64,000 nucleotides of DNA. Source: Paenibacillus sp. yr247 (GTDB lineage: Bacteria; Bacillota; Bacilli; Paenibacillales; NBRC-103111). Location of the stretch: positions 149,479-213,478 of the forward strand of contig NZ_FNIF01000006.1 of NCBI RefSeq assembly GCF_900103825.1, given 5' to 3'. The notes beneath the pieces were generated by a model that saw only the letters and a list, made by a program, of their open reading frames with translations, did not search any database and had not been told where the DNA came from. Within the stretch, counting starts at the first letter, position 1; the number at the start of each line of letters is the position of its first letter. Both the position numbers and the translations under genes were made by a program. Positions 35,642 to 43,639 of the stretch are shown here, one piece after another.

Positions 35642-35912
35642 CCAAATAACCCTCCCGATGCAGATCGTTAGTGTGTATAGTGATGCTGCTTGTATAAATT
35701 AACTGAACGCCCGATAATCCAATTTCGTCGCCTTCACCGAAGCGAAAGCATTGACATCCGCCAAAAGCTACCATTTTGATTTCTTGCACCAACGCAGTAA
35801 TAAATGTTTGAACCGCTTCTATGCTTAAAATATGTTCATTGCAGTTTACAAGGTGGAACATAGCATGCTTGCCGTAACAAAGTTTCCCGTCATGAAGAAT
35901 TCTTTTGTACAT
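35538..35912 (-). CDS. S-adenosylmethionine decarboxylase homologue
   Basis: A 124-residue protein of the bacterial AdoMet decarboxylase (SpeH/SpeD) family, which forms its pyruvoyl cofactor by self-cleavage at a serine. Alignment by eye with the Thermotoga enzyme places Ser75 at the pyruvoyl serine, His80 at the processing His and Cys95 at the proton-donor Cys, with matching spacing. The residue before the serine is Thr rather than Glu, and the one after is Ser rather than His. It may decarboxylate AdoMet or a different amino acid. ATG 35912 follows AAAAGGAGC. No aminopropyltransferase gene adjoins it. Confidence 0.78.
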   Translation of the reverse strand: MYKRILHDGKLCYGKHAMFHLVNCNEHILSIEAVQTFITALVQEIKMVAFGGCQCFRFGEGDEIGLSGVQLIYTSSITIHTNDLHREGYLDVFSCKDFSEDQVTDSINKFFLPERVECQTIFRE

Positions 35913-36026
35913 AGTGGATGCTCCTTTTCCTTTTTCAAGTTGATTTATTATATTGCGGAGTGCCCGTATTCGTTATCAAGATTTACTAAATATCTGCATA
36001 GCCGCACATTTCCGCGATGATGTGTG

Positions 36027-36354
36027 GAGGAAGCCAAGCAAGTGACTGTAGGCATTGATCGCACAGTACCCGTTGTCCGAATATCTGATCCATTTACAAT
36101 CTGGCAAAACAGATCCGTTGAGCCTGCCTGTTCAGATCACGGATGCGTTAAGCGGCATAAGCAATAGCACCGTTCAACTGGATAAGACAATCACGGACAA
36201 TCCAATCAAAGCCGCTCCTGCAGCTTTAGCCATTGGAAACCATGGGATCGAAATAACCGGGACGGATTTGGCCGGCAATGTAACGGCCAGTACGTATAAG
36301 GTGCAGATCGATACCAATCTCCGACATCGATTACTTCATTCAAAATGCCAGTAA
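36027..36354 (+). pseudogene. Fragment of a secreted protein with OmpL47/Ig-like domain
   Basis: The frame from about 36030 reads EAKQVTVGIDRTVPVVRI and, after a frameshift near 36090, continues with DALSGISNSTVQLD, GNHGIEITGTDLAGNVT and YKVQID. This is the repeat unit of Ig-like/OmpL47-type beta domains found at the C-termini of large secreted Paenibacillus enzymes. There is no start signal and no catalytic part. A strong hairpin follows. It is a leftover of a deleted exoenzyme gene. Confidence 0.65.
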
Positions 36355-36366
36355 ATAACCGTAAGA

Positions 36367-36420
36367 AAAAGGGACTGTCCTCAAGTAGATTTATCTACTT
36401 TGGGGACAGCCCTTTGTTTT
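36367..36420. terminator. Bidirectional terminator
   Basis: AAGGGACTGTCC and GGGACAGCCCTT pair with one bulge around an inner AAGTAGAT/ATCTACTT stem. Runs of T follow on the plus strand (TGTTTTT), and T-rich sequence follows on the minus strand (CCCTTTTTC). It ends the sensor-kinase gene on the minus strand and the fragment at 36354 on the plus strand. Confidence 0.8.
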
Positions 36421-36429
36421 TAATCATGC

Positions 36430-38205
36430 TTATGAACTAATACCGTGCAGCGGGATACGAATTTGCGCTTTTGTCCCGATGCCGAACTTACTATAAAGCG
36501 TAACACCGTATTCGTCACCAAATGCTAATTTGATCCGCTGGTCAACGTTGGTAATCCCATACCCCGAGACGTTGTCGGTTTTATTCAGTGCACGTTCCAG
36601 TGTTTCAGCTCGCATGCCCATTCCGTCGTCGATCACTTCCAGATAAATATCGCGATCATCCTTGTACACCCTGATGATGATATTAATTCCCACTTCATCG
36701 TCCCAAACGGCATGATTGATGGCGTTTTCGACAAATGGCTGTAACGCCAGCTTGACCGTCTGATAAACAAGTACGGAATCGTCAATCGCATAATGGAGTC
36801 GAAGCAGTCCCTCGAACCTATGTTGCTGGATGGCGATGTAATATTTGGTGAGTTTGATTTCTTCAATGATGGGCAATATCATTTTTCCTTTATTTAAGGA
36901 GATCCTGTAAAACTTAGCCAGATGTGAGACCATTTCACTAATTGTGTTATCACTGTGCTTAACGGCTAATGCTGATATGGAAGCCAACGTATTGTATAAA
37001 AAATGCGGATTGATTTGGGCTTGCAGCATATTCATTTCCGCTTCTTTCTTCGAAATCTCCTTCTTGTAGACCTCATTGATAAGTTCTTTCAGGCGACCTG
37101 TCATTTTTTTAAATGCAAATGATAACTGGCCAATCTCGTCATGCCCCATAAACTTCATGTTGACATTAAAATCTTCCCGTTCAACCCGTCGAATGACTTG
37201 AAGCAGGGATTCGATGCGTTTGGTAAAGAACCGTGCGGTTATATAAATCAAAACAACGGAGATAGCTATGCTGCACAAAGCAATGAATAGAATTCGCTTG
37301 GAGGCGATTTGAGCGTTTGTAATAAAGCTCTTATATGGAATAACGGAAATCGTCCTCCAGCCATTCTTGATCGTATTGTAAACGACGAGCGATTTCTCGC
37401 CATTGTACATGCTGTCGAAGCTTCCTGACTTGTTCTCGCCGAAAGTACCGGGGATCAGTGTGCCGATATTTTGATTCAAAAGCGCTTTGTTGCGGTTAGA
37501 TAAGATATTGCCGCTCTCATTAACGATATAAATATCTTTTTGCTTATCTTCCTTTTCCATGAGCCGATAAATGTCGGCTTCGGCAATGTCGAATGTAAGA
37601 ATACCGTAAGGAAAGTTAAGGCTGTTGTTATTGAGCAAACGCACCAGCTTGAATACGGGTTCAGTTTCAGTTGCTCTTGCGGAAACGCTGTAAGTCACAT
37701 TACCGTAAGAATGGGCAATGGACTCGTACCAATTGGTTTTTTTTGCTGCATCATCAATTCGCTTAATATATACGCTGTCCGCAGGAAATGTCGTATTGTT
37801 CGTATAGATGGATACCGCCCGAATGTCGGGATTCGTGGCCAGTATATTATTAATCACATTATTGAAATAAATGTACGAATCCAAGTACTCTGTACTGTTT
37901 TCGGTGTAATCTTTGGTCAGCAGCAGGCGCAGCGTATTATCCAAATAAATGGATGCAGATATTCTCGAATAGGAATCTAGCTTCGTTTCCAAGTTTGTGT
38001 TAATTTGATCTGTTGTTGCAATCATATTGGTATAGATTTGCGTCGTTAACTCCCGTGTGGTCGTGTCATAGGAATATTTTACGAAAAATAACAATGGTAA
38101 AATCGAAACGATGCAAAAGACAGCGAACAATTTGCGGTGCAAACTGAGATTAAGAAACGTTTTGGCTAAAAACCGGAGTGGCATTGGCAATCGTCTTTGT
38201 ATCAT
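36430..38205 (-). CDS. YesM-type sensor histidine kinase
   Basis: A 591-residue membrane kinase. Two membrane helices (about 25-45 and 305-325) flank an extracellular dCache-like sensor. A HAMP segment (about 330-385) precedes the His_kinase domain with QAQINPHFLYNTL, whose His is phosphorylated, and a C-terminal ATPase with GMGMRAETLE and GYGITNVDQRI. The true start is ATG 38205, which overlaps the regulator stop as ATGA. It partners with the YesN-type regulator upstream and probably senses a sugar presented by the lipoprotein of the divergent operon. Confidence 0.9.
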   Translation of the reverse strand: MIQRRLPMPLRFLAKTFLNLSLHRKLFAVFCIVSILPLLFFVKYSYDTTTRELTTQIYTNMIATTDQINTNLETKLDSYSRISASIYLDNTLRLLLTKDYTENSTEYLDSYIYFNNVINNILATNPDIRAVSIYTNNTTFPADSVYIKRIDDAAKKTNWYESIAHSYGNVTYSVSARATETEPVFKLVRLLNNNSLNFPYGILTFDIAEADIYRLMEKEDKQKDIYIVNESGNILSNRNKALLNQNIGTLIPGTFGENKSGSFDSMYNGEKSLVVYNTIKNGWRTISVIPYKSFITNAQIASKRILFIALCSIAISVVLIYITARFFTKRIESLLQVIRRVEREDFNVNMKFMGHDEIGQLSFAFKKMTGRLKELINEVYKKEISKKEAEMNMLQAQINPHFLYNTLASISALAVKHSDNTISEMVSHLAKFYRISLNKGKMILPIIEEIKLTKYYIAIQQHRFEGLLRLHYAIDDSVLVYQTVKLALQPFVENAINHAVWDDEVGINIIIRVYKDDRDIYLEVIDDGMGMRAETLERALNKTDNVSGYGITNVDQRIKLAFGDEYGVTLYSKFGIGTKAQIRIPLHGISS

Positions 38206-39740
38206 AAAAGTTTTTTCCGGTATTCGTTGGGGGTCGTTCCTTTGAACTTCTGAAACACTGAGCAAAAATAAGAGACGTTTTCGTATCCAACGGATGCAGC
38301 AATCTCATGGATTTTTTTGGATTTGTCTTTTAGCAGTTCAGCGGCATGATGAATCCGTACACGTGTCAAATATTCCAATATTGTTTCTCCTGTTTTTTCC
38401 TTAAATAAGGTTCGTACGTAATTGGGTGACAGATACACTTGTTTAGCGATATCCTCGATGGTTAGCTGTCTGCTGAAGCTGCGGTCAATGAGACTTGCAA
38501 TTTGTTGAGTGATACGAAGATTTTTGTCCTTATCCTTATCCTTCAAAAGAGCGAGGATTGCATGGCTTACATCTAGGATGTGATCTTCGATTTCATTTAT
38601 GGTTGAATAATTGGTTATGCGCTTCCAATCGTCGACATACATGGAATTGACAGAGCCATCTCCGAGTAAATTGGCAAAATGCTGCTCAATGGCCGTAATA
38701 AGACGCAATGAGCTTGAGCATACCAGATCCCGCTCTACCTTTGAGGTGCGCATTGCGTCGAAGAAGTCTTGAATCACGGTGATAGCTGCAGATTCCTGCA
38801 AGTGGGAAATGGCATGACAAAGCGATGCAATTGCCGATTCAGGGTTCACGTCTTTGTACACCGGCACAACAGCTTCATCGGCCTTTGTACACGATCCCAA
38901 GCCGAAATAAAATTTGCTTTCATTCGCTCGTTTGGCAGCTGCACATAAATCGTATAGGCTTTCCAAGCCCATACCAACGTCGGATACACCGATTGAAAGG
39001 ATGGCGTCGTTTCTGTCGTTTACATTCCGAATCAGTTGCTCCGCTGCAAGGCAAAGTTCTATGGACGGAGTATCAGGCTTGTGACAGAGAAGGACGAATG
39101 TTCCTTCCTTGATTTGACAGAGAAAGGAACGGGGTATTTCAGCCTGCGCGAAATTGCGGATAAGTGTCACGACCTCCAAACCATACTTGCTGATAGGGTC
39201 AATCGTTATGTATAAAATTTGAAAAAAACCGCTAGAAGGCATCATGGATGGCAGCAGCAATAGTTTCTCAATCCATTGGGATCTAGCCATTAGATTGCCT
39301 TCCAAGATTATTTCCCTTAGGTAGGATTCCTTTAGTACTTCCGAGGTTTGGGAGGCAATCCGAAATTCCTCGCACTTCTGTTTGACTTTCTCCATTAAAT
39401 GCTGGAGCTCTCCCATATCAAAGGGCTTTAATAAATAGCCGATCGCTTCCACGGACAGTGCCGCTTTAATATAGTGAAACTCATCGTGACCACTAAGAAA
39501 TGCGATCTGGACATTGCGATTGATCTGTTTGGCCCGTCTGCTGAATTCCAGTCCGTCCATAATGGGCATACGGACATCTGTTAATATGATATCAGGACGA
39601 AGCTCTTCCATGCGCTGAAGCGCCTCTCTGCCGTTCTTCGCCGTACCAGCGACACGAATACCCATGTCCCCCCAACGAACGTAATCGGCCAGCATCTCGA
39701 GCTCCATTTTTTCATCGTCTACAAGCAGTATGCTGTACAT
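38202..39740 (-). CDS. YesN-type AraC response regulator
   Basis: A 512-residue response regulator. The N-terminal receiver has phospho-acceptor Asp55 in LTDVRMP, the acidic pair DDE at the N-terminus and Lys in YLLKPFD. A long linker leads to a C-terminal AraC double helix-turn-helix (TIEDIAKQVYLSPNYVRTLF and IHEIAASVGYENVSYFCSVF). The start is ATG 39740, eight bases after GGGAG; an in-frame GTG at 39755 is less likely. A consensus cre site covers this ribosome-binding region. It probably activates the divergent permease operon at 39973. Confidence 0.92.
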   Translation of the reverse strand: MYSILLVDDEKMELEMLADYVRWGDMGIRVAGTAKNGREALQRMEELRPDIILTDVRMPIMDGLEFSRRAKQINRNVQIAFLSGHDEFHYIKAALSVEAIGYLLKPFDMGELQHLMEKVKQKCEEFRIASQTSEVLKESYLREIILEGNLMARSQWIEKLLLLPSMMPSSGFFQILYITIDPISKYGLEVVTLIRNFAQAEIPRSFLCQIKEGTFVLLCHKPDTPSIELCLAAEQLIRNVNDRNDAILSIGVSDVGMGLESLYDLCAAAKRANESKFYFGLGSCTKADEAVVPVYKDVNPESAIASLCHAISHLQESAAITVIQDFFDAMRTSKVERDLVCSSSLRLITAIEQHFANLLGDGSVNSMYVDDWKRITNYSTINEIEDHILDVSHAILALLKDKDKDKNLRITQQIASLIDRSFSRQLTIEDIAKQVYLSPNYVRTLFKEKTGETILEYLTRVRIHHAAELLKDKSKKIHEIAASVGYENVSYFCSVFQKFKGTTPNEYRKKLL

Positions 39741-39754
39741 TGAAAGCGCTCCCA
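39741..39754 (+). promoter_or_regulatory. cre site (CcpA operator) matching consensus
   Basis: TGAAAGCGCTCCCA fits TGNAANCGNTNNCA at every fixed position. It lies directly before the YesN start codon, over its Shine-Dalgarno. CcpA bound here would block elongation into, or initiation of, the yesN-yesM message. Direct binding is inferred from the sequence alone. Confidence 0.7.
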
Positions 39755-39972
39755 CCTTTCTAAACGCTTGATATTACCTATTTTATTGTAAAACGTATAA
39801 CTCAAATAAACAATGACCTCGCAAAAGGATCGTTCATTTGGAATATGATTCTGAAGATGCTTGTATGGAATTGTTTTCTGCTCATTCCTATAATGAGAAT
39901 ATAATACAAAATAATTATGGTTGTTACTGAGCGGCACAAGCCGCCGCAGCCTGGAAAAGGCGGGTTATACAT

Positions 39973-40896
39973 ATGGAAGCGCGACTCAGAAGGATGAAAG
40001 GACAAAAATATTTATACTTAATGATCCTGCCCGCCTTCATCTCTACCATCTTATTTTCCTATGGTCCGATGTTCGGTTTGTACATGGCGTTCATCAACTA
40101 CTCGCCCGGCGGAGGTTCCTTTTTCCACCAGTTTTTTACAAGTAAGTTTGTCGGCTTCGAGTGGTTTCGGTACTTCTTTACAAGCGGTGATTTTTATATC
40201 ATCATGCGCAATACGATTGCGCAAAGCTTCTTATCTCTGTTAGTTGGATTTCCGGCCCCGATTTTGCTGGCCTTAATGATCAATGAGGTGAAGACCGGCT
40301 TATTCAAAAAAGTGGTACAAACGGTATCGTATTTGCCGCACTTTATATCTTGGGTCATAGCGGCAAACATCATCATAACGCTGCTATCCTCGCAGGGGCT
40401 GATCAACAAGTTGTTGATGCTCTTCCACCTCACGGAGCAACCGGTGCAATTTTTCCAAAACGGTCATTATTTTTGGGGGATCATAGCCGTATCCAATATG
40501 TGGAAAGATATGGGGTTTAACGCAATCATGTATTTGGCTGCAATTTCCGCTATTAATCCCGAACTATATGAAGCAGCAAGAGTTGACGGCGCCAGCCGCA
40601 TGCGTCAAATGTTTCACGTCACACTTCCGTCTTTACGCCCAACGATCGTTATTCTGGCTATATTGTCAGTAGGAGGTATCTTGAACGCGGGGTTCGATCA
40701 GCAGTATTTGTTGCAAAACAACACCATCTTGAAATATTCGGACGTTATCGATACTTATACGTACCGATACGGACTTCAGAACGGCATGTTCTCTTATGGC
40801 GCTGCGGTTGGGCTGTTCAAATCGGTCATAGCCTTCATCCTGGTCGTCAGCGTCAATACACTCTCCAAGCGAATGAATCAGCAATCTTTGTTCTAA
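39973..40896 (+). CDS. Sugar ABC transporter permease, LplB type
   Basis: A 307-residue permease with six predicted membrane spans. The N-terminal segment LYLMILPAFISTILFSYGP is typical, and the EAA loop ELYEAARVDGASRMRQM lies near residue 200. The ATG follows AAGGCGG. It begins the operon divergent from yesN/yesM, with about 230 bases of shared control region between them. It pairs with the YtcP-type permease 28 bases downstream. Confidence 0.92.
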   Translation: MEARLRRMKGQKYLYLMILPAFISTILFSYGPMFGLYMAFINYSPGGGSFFHQFFTSKFVGFEWFRYFFTSGDFYIIMRNTIAQSFLSLLVGFPAPILLALMINEVKTGLFKKVVQTVSYLPHFISWVIAANIIITLLSSQGLINKLLMLFHLTEQPVQFFQNGHYFWGIIAVSNMWKDMGFNAIMYLAAISAINPELYEAARVDGASRMRQMFHVTLPSLRPTIVILAILSVGGILNAGFDQQYLLQNNTILKYSDVIDTYTYRYGLQNGMFSYGAAVGLFKSVIAFILVVSVNTLSKRMNQQSLF

Positions 40897-40924
40897 TAAG
40901 AAAGATAGGAAAGGGTGGGTCTGA

Positions 40925-41815
40925 ATGAGAACAAGATCTAGTGGCGATATCGTCTTCGCCTGGTTCGTTTATGTGTTCCTCTTTCTGGTGTTTATTGCAA
41001 CGTTCTACCCCTTCTGGAACATTCTTGTGCTGTCGCTCAACAGTGCAGAGGATACGATCCGGGGCGGCGTTTATTTCTGGCCGAGGGTGTTTTCCTTAAC
41101 AAGCTATGTGCAGATTTTAGGCGATCAGGAAATTATTAATGGGGTCAAAGTAACTCTAGCACGCACACTGATCGGCACGCCTCTCGCTGTTCTGGTCATC
41201 TGTCTGCTTTCTTATCCGCTAAGCAAGCGTGATTTGGTCGGTGGGAAGTTCATCACACTTTTCTTCATATTCACGATGTACTTCGGCGGCGGCTTAATCC
41301 CCTACTATATGATCTTAAAGAGCCTGCACCTTATTGATACCTTCTGGGTGTACATTGCGCCAGGTCTTATGAATGTGTTTTTTATGATATTGGTACGCAC
41401 ATTTATTCAGCAGCTTCCTGGGGAATTAGACGAGTCAGCGAAGATGGACGGTGCGAACGATCTGCAAATTTTCGTCATGATCATATTGCCTTTAACAACG
41501 CCGGTGCTTGCAACGATAGGGTTGTTTACGGCGATCGGTCATTGGAATTCTTGGTTCGATTCCTATGTATTCACCTATAAGCCTGAACTGAAGACATTAC
41601 AGGCGGTTCTCGTCAAAATTTTGAATCAGTATCAGACGTCTTCCATGGTGTCGGATGCGCAGCAAATGGCAGATTCAGCCAAACGCCTCGCCGTATCATC
41701 AGATTCGATCCGCATGGCGGCAACGATCGTCGCAACACTGCCCATTGTTATTGTCTATCCGTTCTTGCAAAAGTATTTTGTCAAAGGCATGACCGTTGGA
41801 GCAATTAAAGCCTAG
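40925..41815 (+). CDS. Sugar ABC transporter permease, YtcP type
   Basis: A 296-residue permease with six membrane helices. The EAA loop GELDESAKMDGANDLQIF lies near residue 160, and the C-terminus YFVKGMTVGAIKA is the family ending. The insertion QYQTSSMVSDAQQMADSAKR between the last two helices is typical of this subgroup. The ATG is preceded by AAAGGGTGGG. The cognate lipoprotein gene follows after 119 bases. Confidence 0.92.
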   Translation: MRTRSSGDIVFAWFVYVFLFLVFIATFYPFWNILVLSLNSAEDTIRGGVYFWPRVFSLTSYVQILGDQEIINGVKVTLARTLIGTPLAVLVICLLSYPLSKRDLVGGKFITLFFIFTMYFGGGLIPYYMILKSLHLIDTFWVYIAPGLMNVFFMILVRTFIQQLPGELDESAKMDGANDLQIFVMIILPLTTPVLATIGLFTAIGHWNSWFDSYVFTYKPELKTLQAVLVKILNQYQTSSMVSDAQQMADSAKRLAVSSDSIRMAATIVATLPIVIVYPFLQKYFVKGMTVGAIKA

Positions 41816-41934
41816 TCAAGCTTTCTCATCTTGAAAGGCGGTGGTTGGGAGCGTAATCCCCAGAGTGGACGATAGCACATTAAGCAATATAATCAGCTGT
41901 TTCCAATACAATTAGTCAAGGGGGAATTTATTCC

Positions 41935-43554
41935 ATGTTCAAGACCAGGAAAACATTCAACGTGCTGCTTTCAACGGTTCTTATGGGTTCCGTCATCGCC
42001 GGTTGCTCTACAAAAGAAAATACGGCTTCGTCAAGTGATAAGCCAGCAGCCACAACCGAAAACAAAGCAAACGATCTGACACCGATTAAAATGACTTTCT
42101 TTGATAAAAATACAGGCGACGCCTTCACGAACGAGGTTGCCAAAGAAGTTACGAAACGGACGGGCGTTACGATCGAAATTCAGCAGCCAACGGGCAATCC
42201 TTCCGAAAAGCTGAATCTGATGCTCGCCAGCAGCGATCTGCCGGATCTTGTGCTAATGGACCGCGGAGGAGATATCGTTAGTAAGTACATCGCTGCAGGG
42301 GCGATTATTCCGCTGAATGATCTGATTGCGAAATATGGTCCCAACGTGCAGAAAATGTATGGGGACACTTTGAAAAAGACACGGTTTACCGACGGGAAAA
42401 ACTACTATCTTTCTAACTGGTACGGCCCGGAGAATGAGCCTGTATTCGGCATAAATATGCGCAAGGATTGGCTTAAACAGATTGCTCCGGACAAAGCTGA
42501 AGGTGGAAAGCCGTTCACGGCAGATGAATTCGAGGCGCTGCTGAAGGATTTTAAAACAAAGCTTGGCAAAGTGGACGGCAAAGACGTATTCCCGATGAGC
42601 TTCAATGGTGAAAATATGGGCGCTGTGCTTGGAACGTTTAAAGGCATGTGGGGGATGAAGACATACTACGAAGATAATGGAACACTGAAGTACGATGTGA
42701 AGGATCCGAAATATAAGGATATGCTGATGTACTTGAATAAGCTGTACCGAGAGGGCTTAATTGATCCGGAATGGCCTGTCAACAAGAAGCAAACGTGGGA
42801 GCAAAAAATTTCTAACGGACTCGTATTTGCATCGCCAGGCGCTTATTGGGATTTCGGTACGCCTAACGGTGTGCTTAAGAAAGAAGGCGGACCTGAAAAG
42901 CAGCTTTATCCGTATAAGCTTGTGGGACCTGGCGTTGACCCGTCAAAAACGACCTTAGGGCCAAAAAGCTCGCTCGGTTGGGATGCGATTGCGATCACAA
43001 AGACGAATAAAAATCCAGAAAGAACGATGAAACTCATTGATTTCCTAGCTAGCGAAGAAGGCCAATATCTTCTCATGTGGGGGATAGAGGGTGTGCACTG
43101 GGATATGAAGGACGGCAAGCATACGCCGCGTCCGGAAGTTCTTCAAGGCTTTAAAGACGATTGGGATAACTTCGCAAAGAAAACAGGTATTCGCAAATGG
43201 ACTTGGTTCGTGAAGAACGGTAAAGGCTCCGACGGTACACCGTTTGATTTGCCGGGCCGTTACCAGCGTGGCGAGATCGACCAGATGGCATTGAAGAACT
43301 TGTCCGATACGGCTTGGGAAACGTCGGCTTATGATAATCTCGGCCCTGCCGGCGGCACCCCGGATGCGCTTGTCAGCCAGAAGATTTCAGATATTATGAG
43401 CCAAACGATTACGAAAGTCATCATTTCCAAAACAGATACGGATGCAGCCGCTCTGTTCGATAAAATGCTTGCCGATATGAAGGCAGCAGGCGATGAGAAA
43501 GTGGAGAAAATCATAAACGACAACTACAAGAAACGCTTGGATCTTTGGAAATAA
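41935..43554 (+). CDS. Extracellular solute-binding lipoprotein, LplA type
   Basis: A 539-residue lipoprotein. Its lipobox VIAGC places the lipidated Cys near residue 23. The LMLASSDLPDLVLMDRGGD and FGINMRKDWLKQI segments mark the LplA-type family. It would deliver an oligosaccharide, possibly alpha-galactoside-containing given the GH36-like enzyme next door, to the two permeases upstream. AAGGGGGAA serves as ribosome-binding site. An attenuator-like hairpin follows the stop. Confidence 0.93.
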   Translation: MFKTRKTFNVLLSTVLMGSVIAGCSTKENTASSSDKPAATTENKANDLTPIKMTFFDKNTGDAFTNEVAKEVTKRTGVTIEIQQPTGNPSEKLNLMLASSDLPDLVLMDRGGDIVSKYIAAGAIIPLNDLIAKYGPNVQKMYGDTLKKTRFTDGKNYYLSNWYGPENEPVFGINMRKDWLKQIAPDKAEGGKPFTADEFEALLKDFKTKLGKVDGKDVFPMSFNGENMGAVLGTFKGMWGMKTYYEDNGTLKYDVKDPKYKDMLMYLNKLYREGLIDPEWPVNKKQTWEQKISNGLVFASPGAYWDFGTPNGVLKKEGGPEKQLYPYKLVGPGVDPSKTTLGPKSSLGWDAIAITKTNKNPERTMKLIDFLASEEGQYLLMWGIEGVHWDMKDGKHTPRPEVLQGFKDDWDNFAKKTGIRKWTWFVKNGKGSDGTPFDLPGRYQRGEIDQMALKNLSDTAWETSAYDNLGPAGGTPDALVSQKISDIMSQTITKVIISKTDTDAAALFDKMLADMKAAGDEKVEKIINDNYKKRLDLWK

Positions 43555-43569
43555 GAGTGGATGCAGATC

Positions 43570-43602
43570 AGGAAGCCGAGGCACTGTTCCGGCTTCCTTC
43601 TT
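43570..43602 (+). terminator. Intercistronic hairpin after lipoprotein gene
   Basis: AGGAAGCCG (43570-43578) pairs exactly with CGGCTTCCT (43590-43598), followed by TCTTCATTT. It would partly terminate transcription between the lipoprotein and the glycosidase gene. Confidence 0.65.
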
Positions 43603-43639
43603 CATTTAAATGTCTATAAGCATGAAGGAGCGGGTAATC

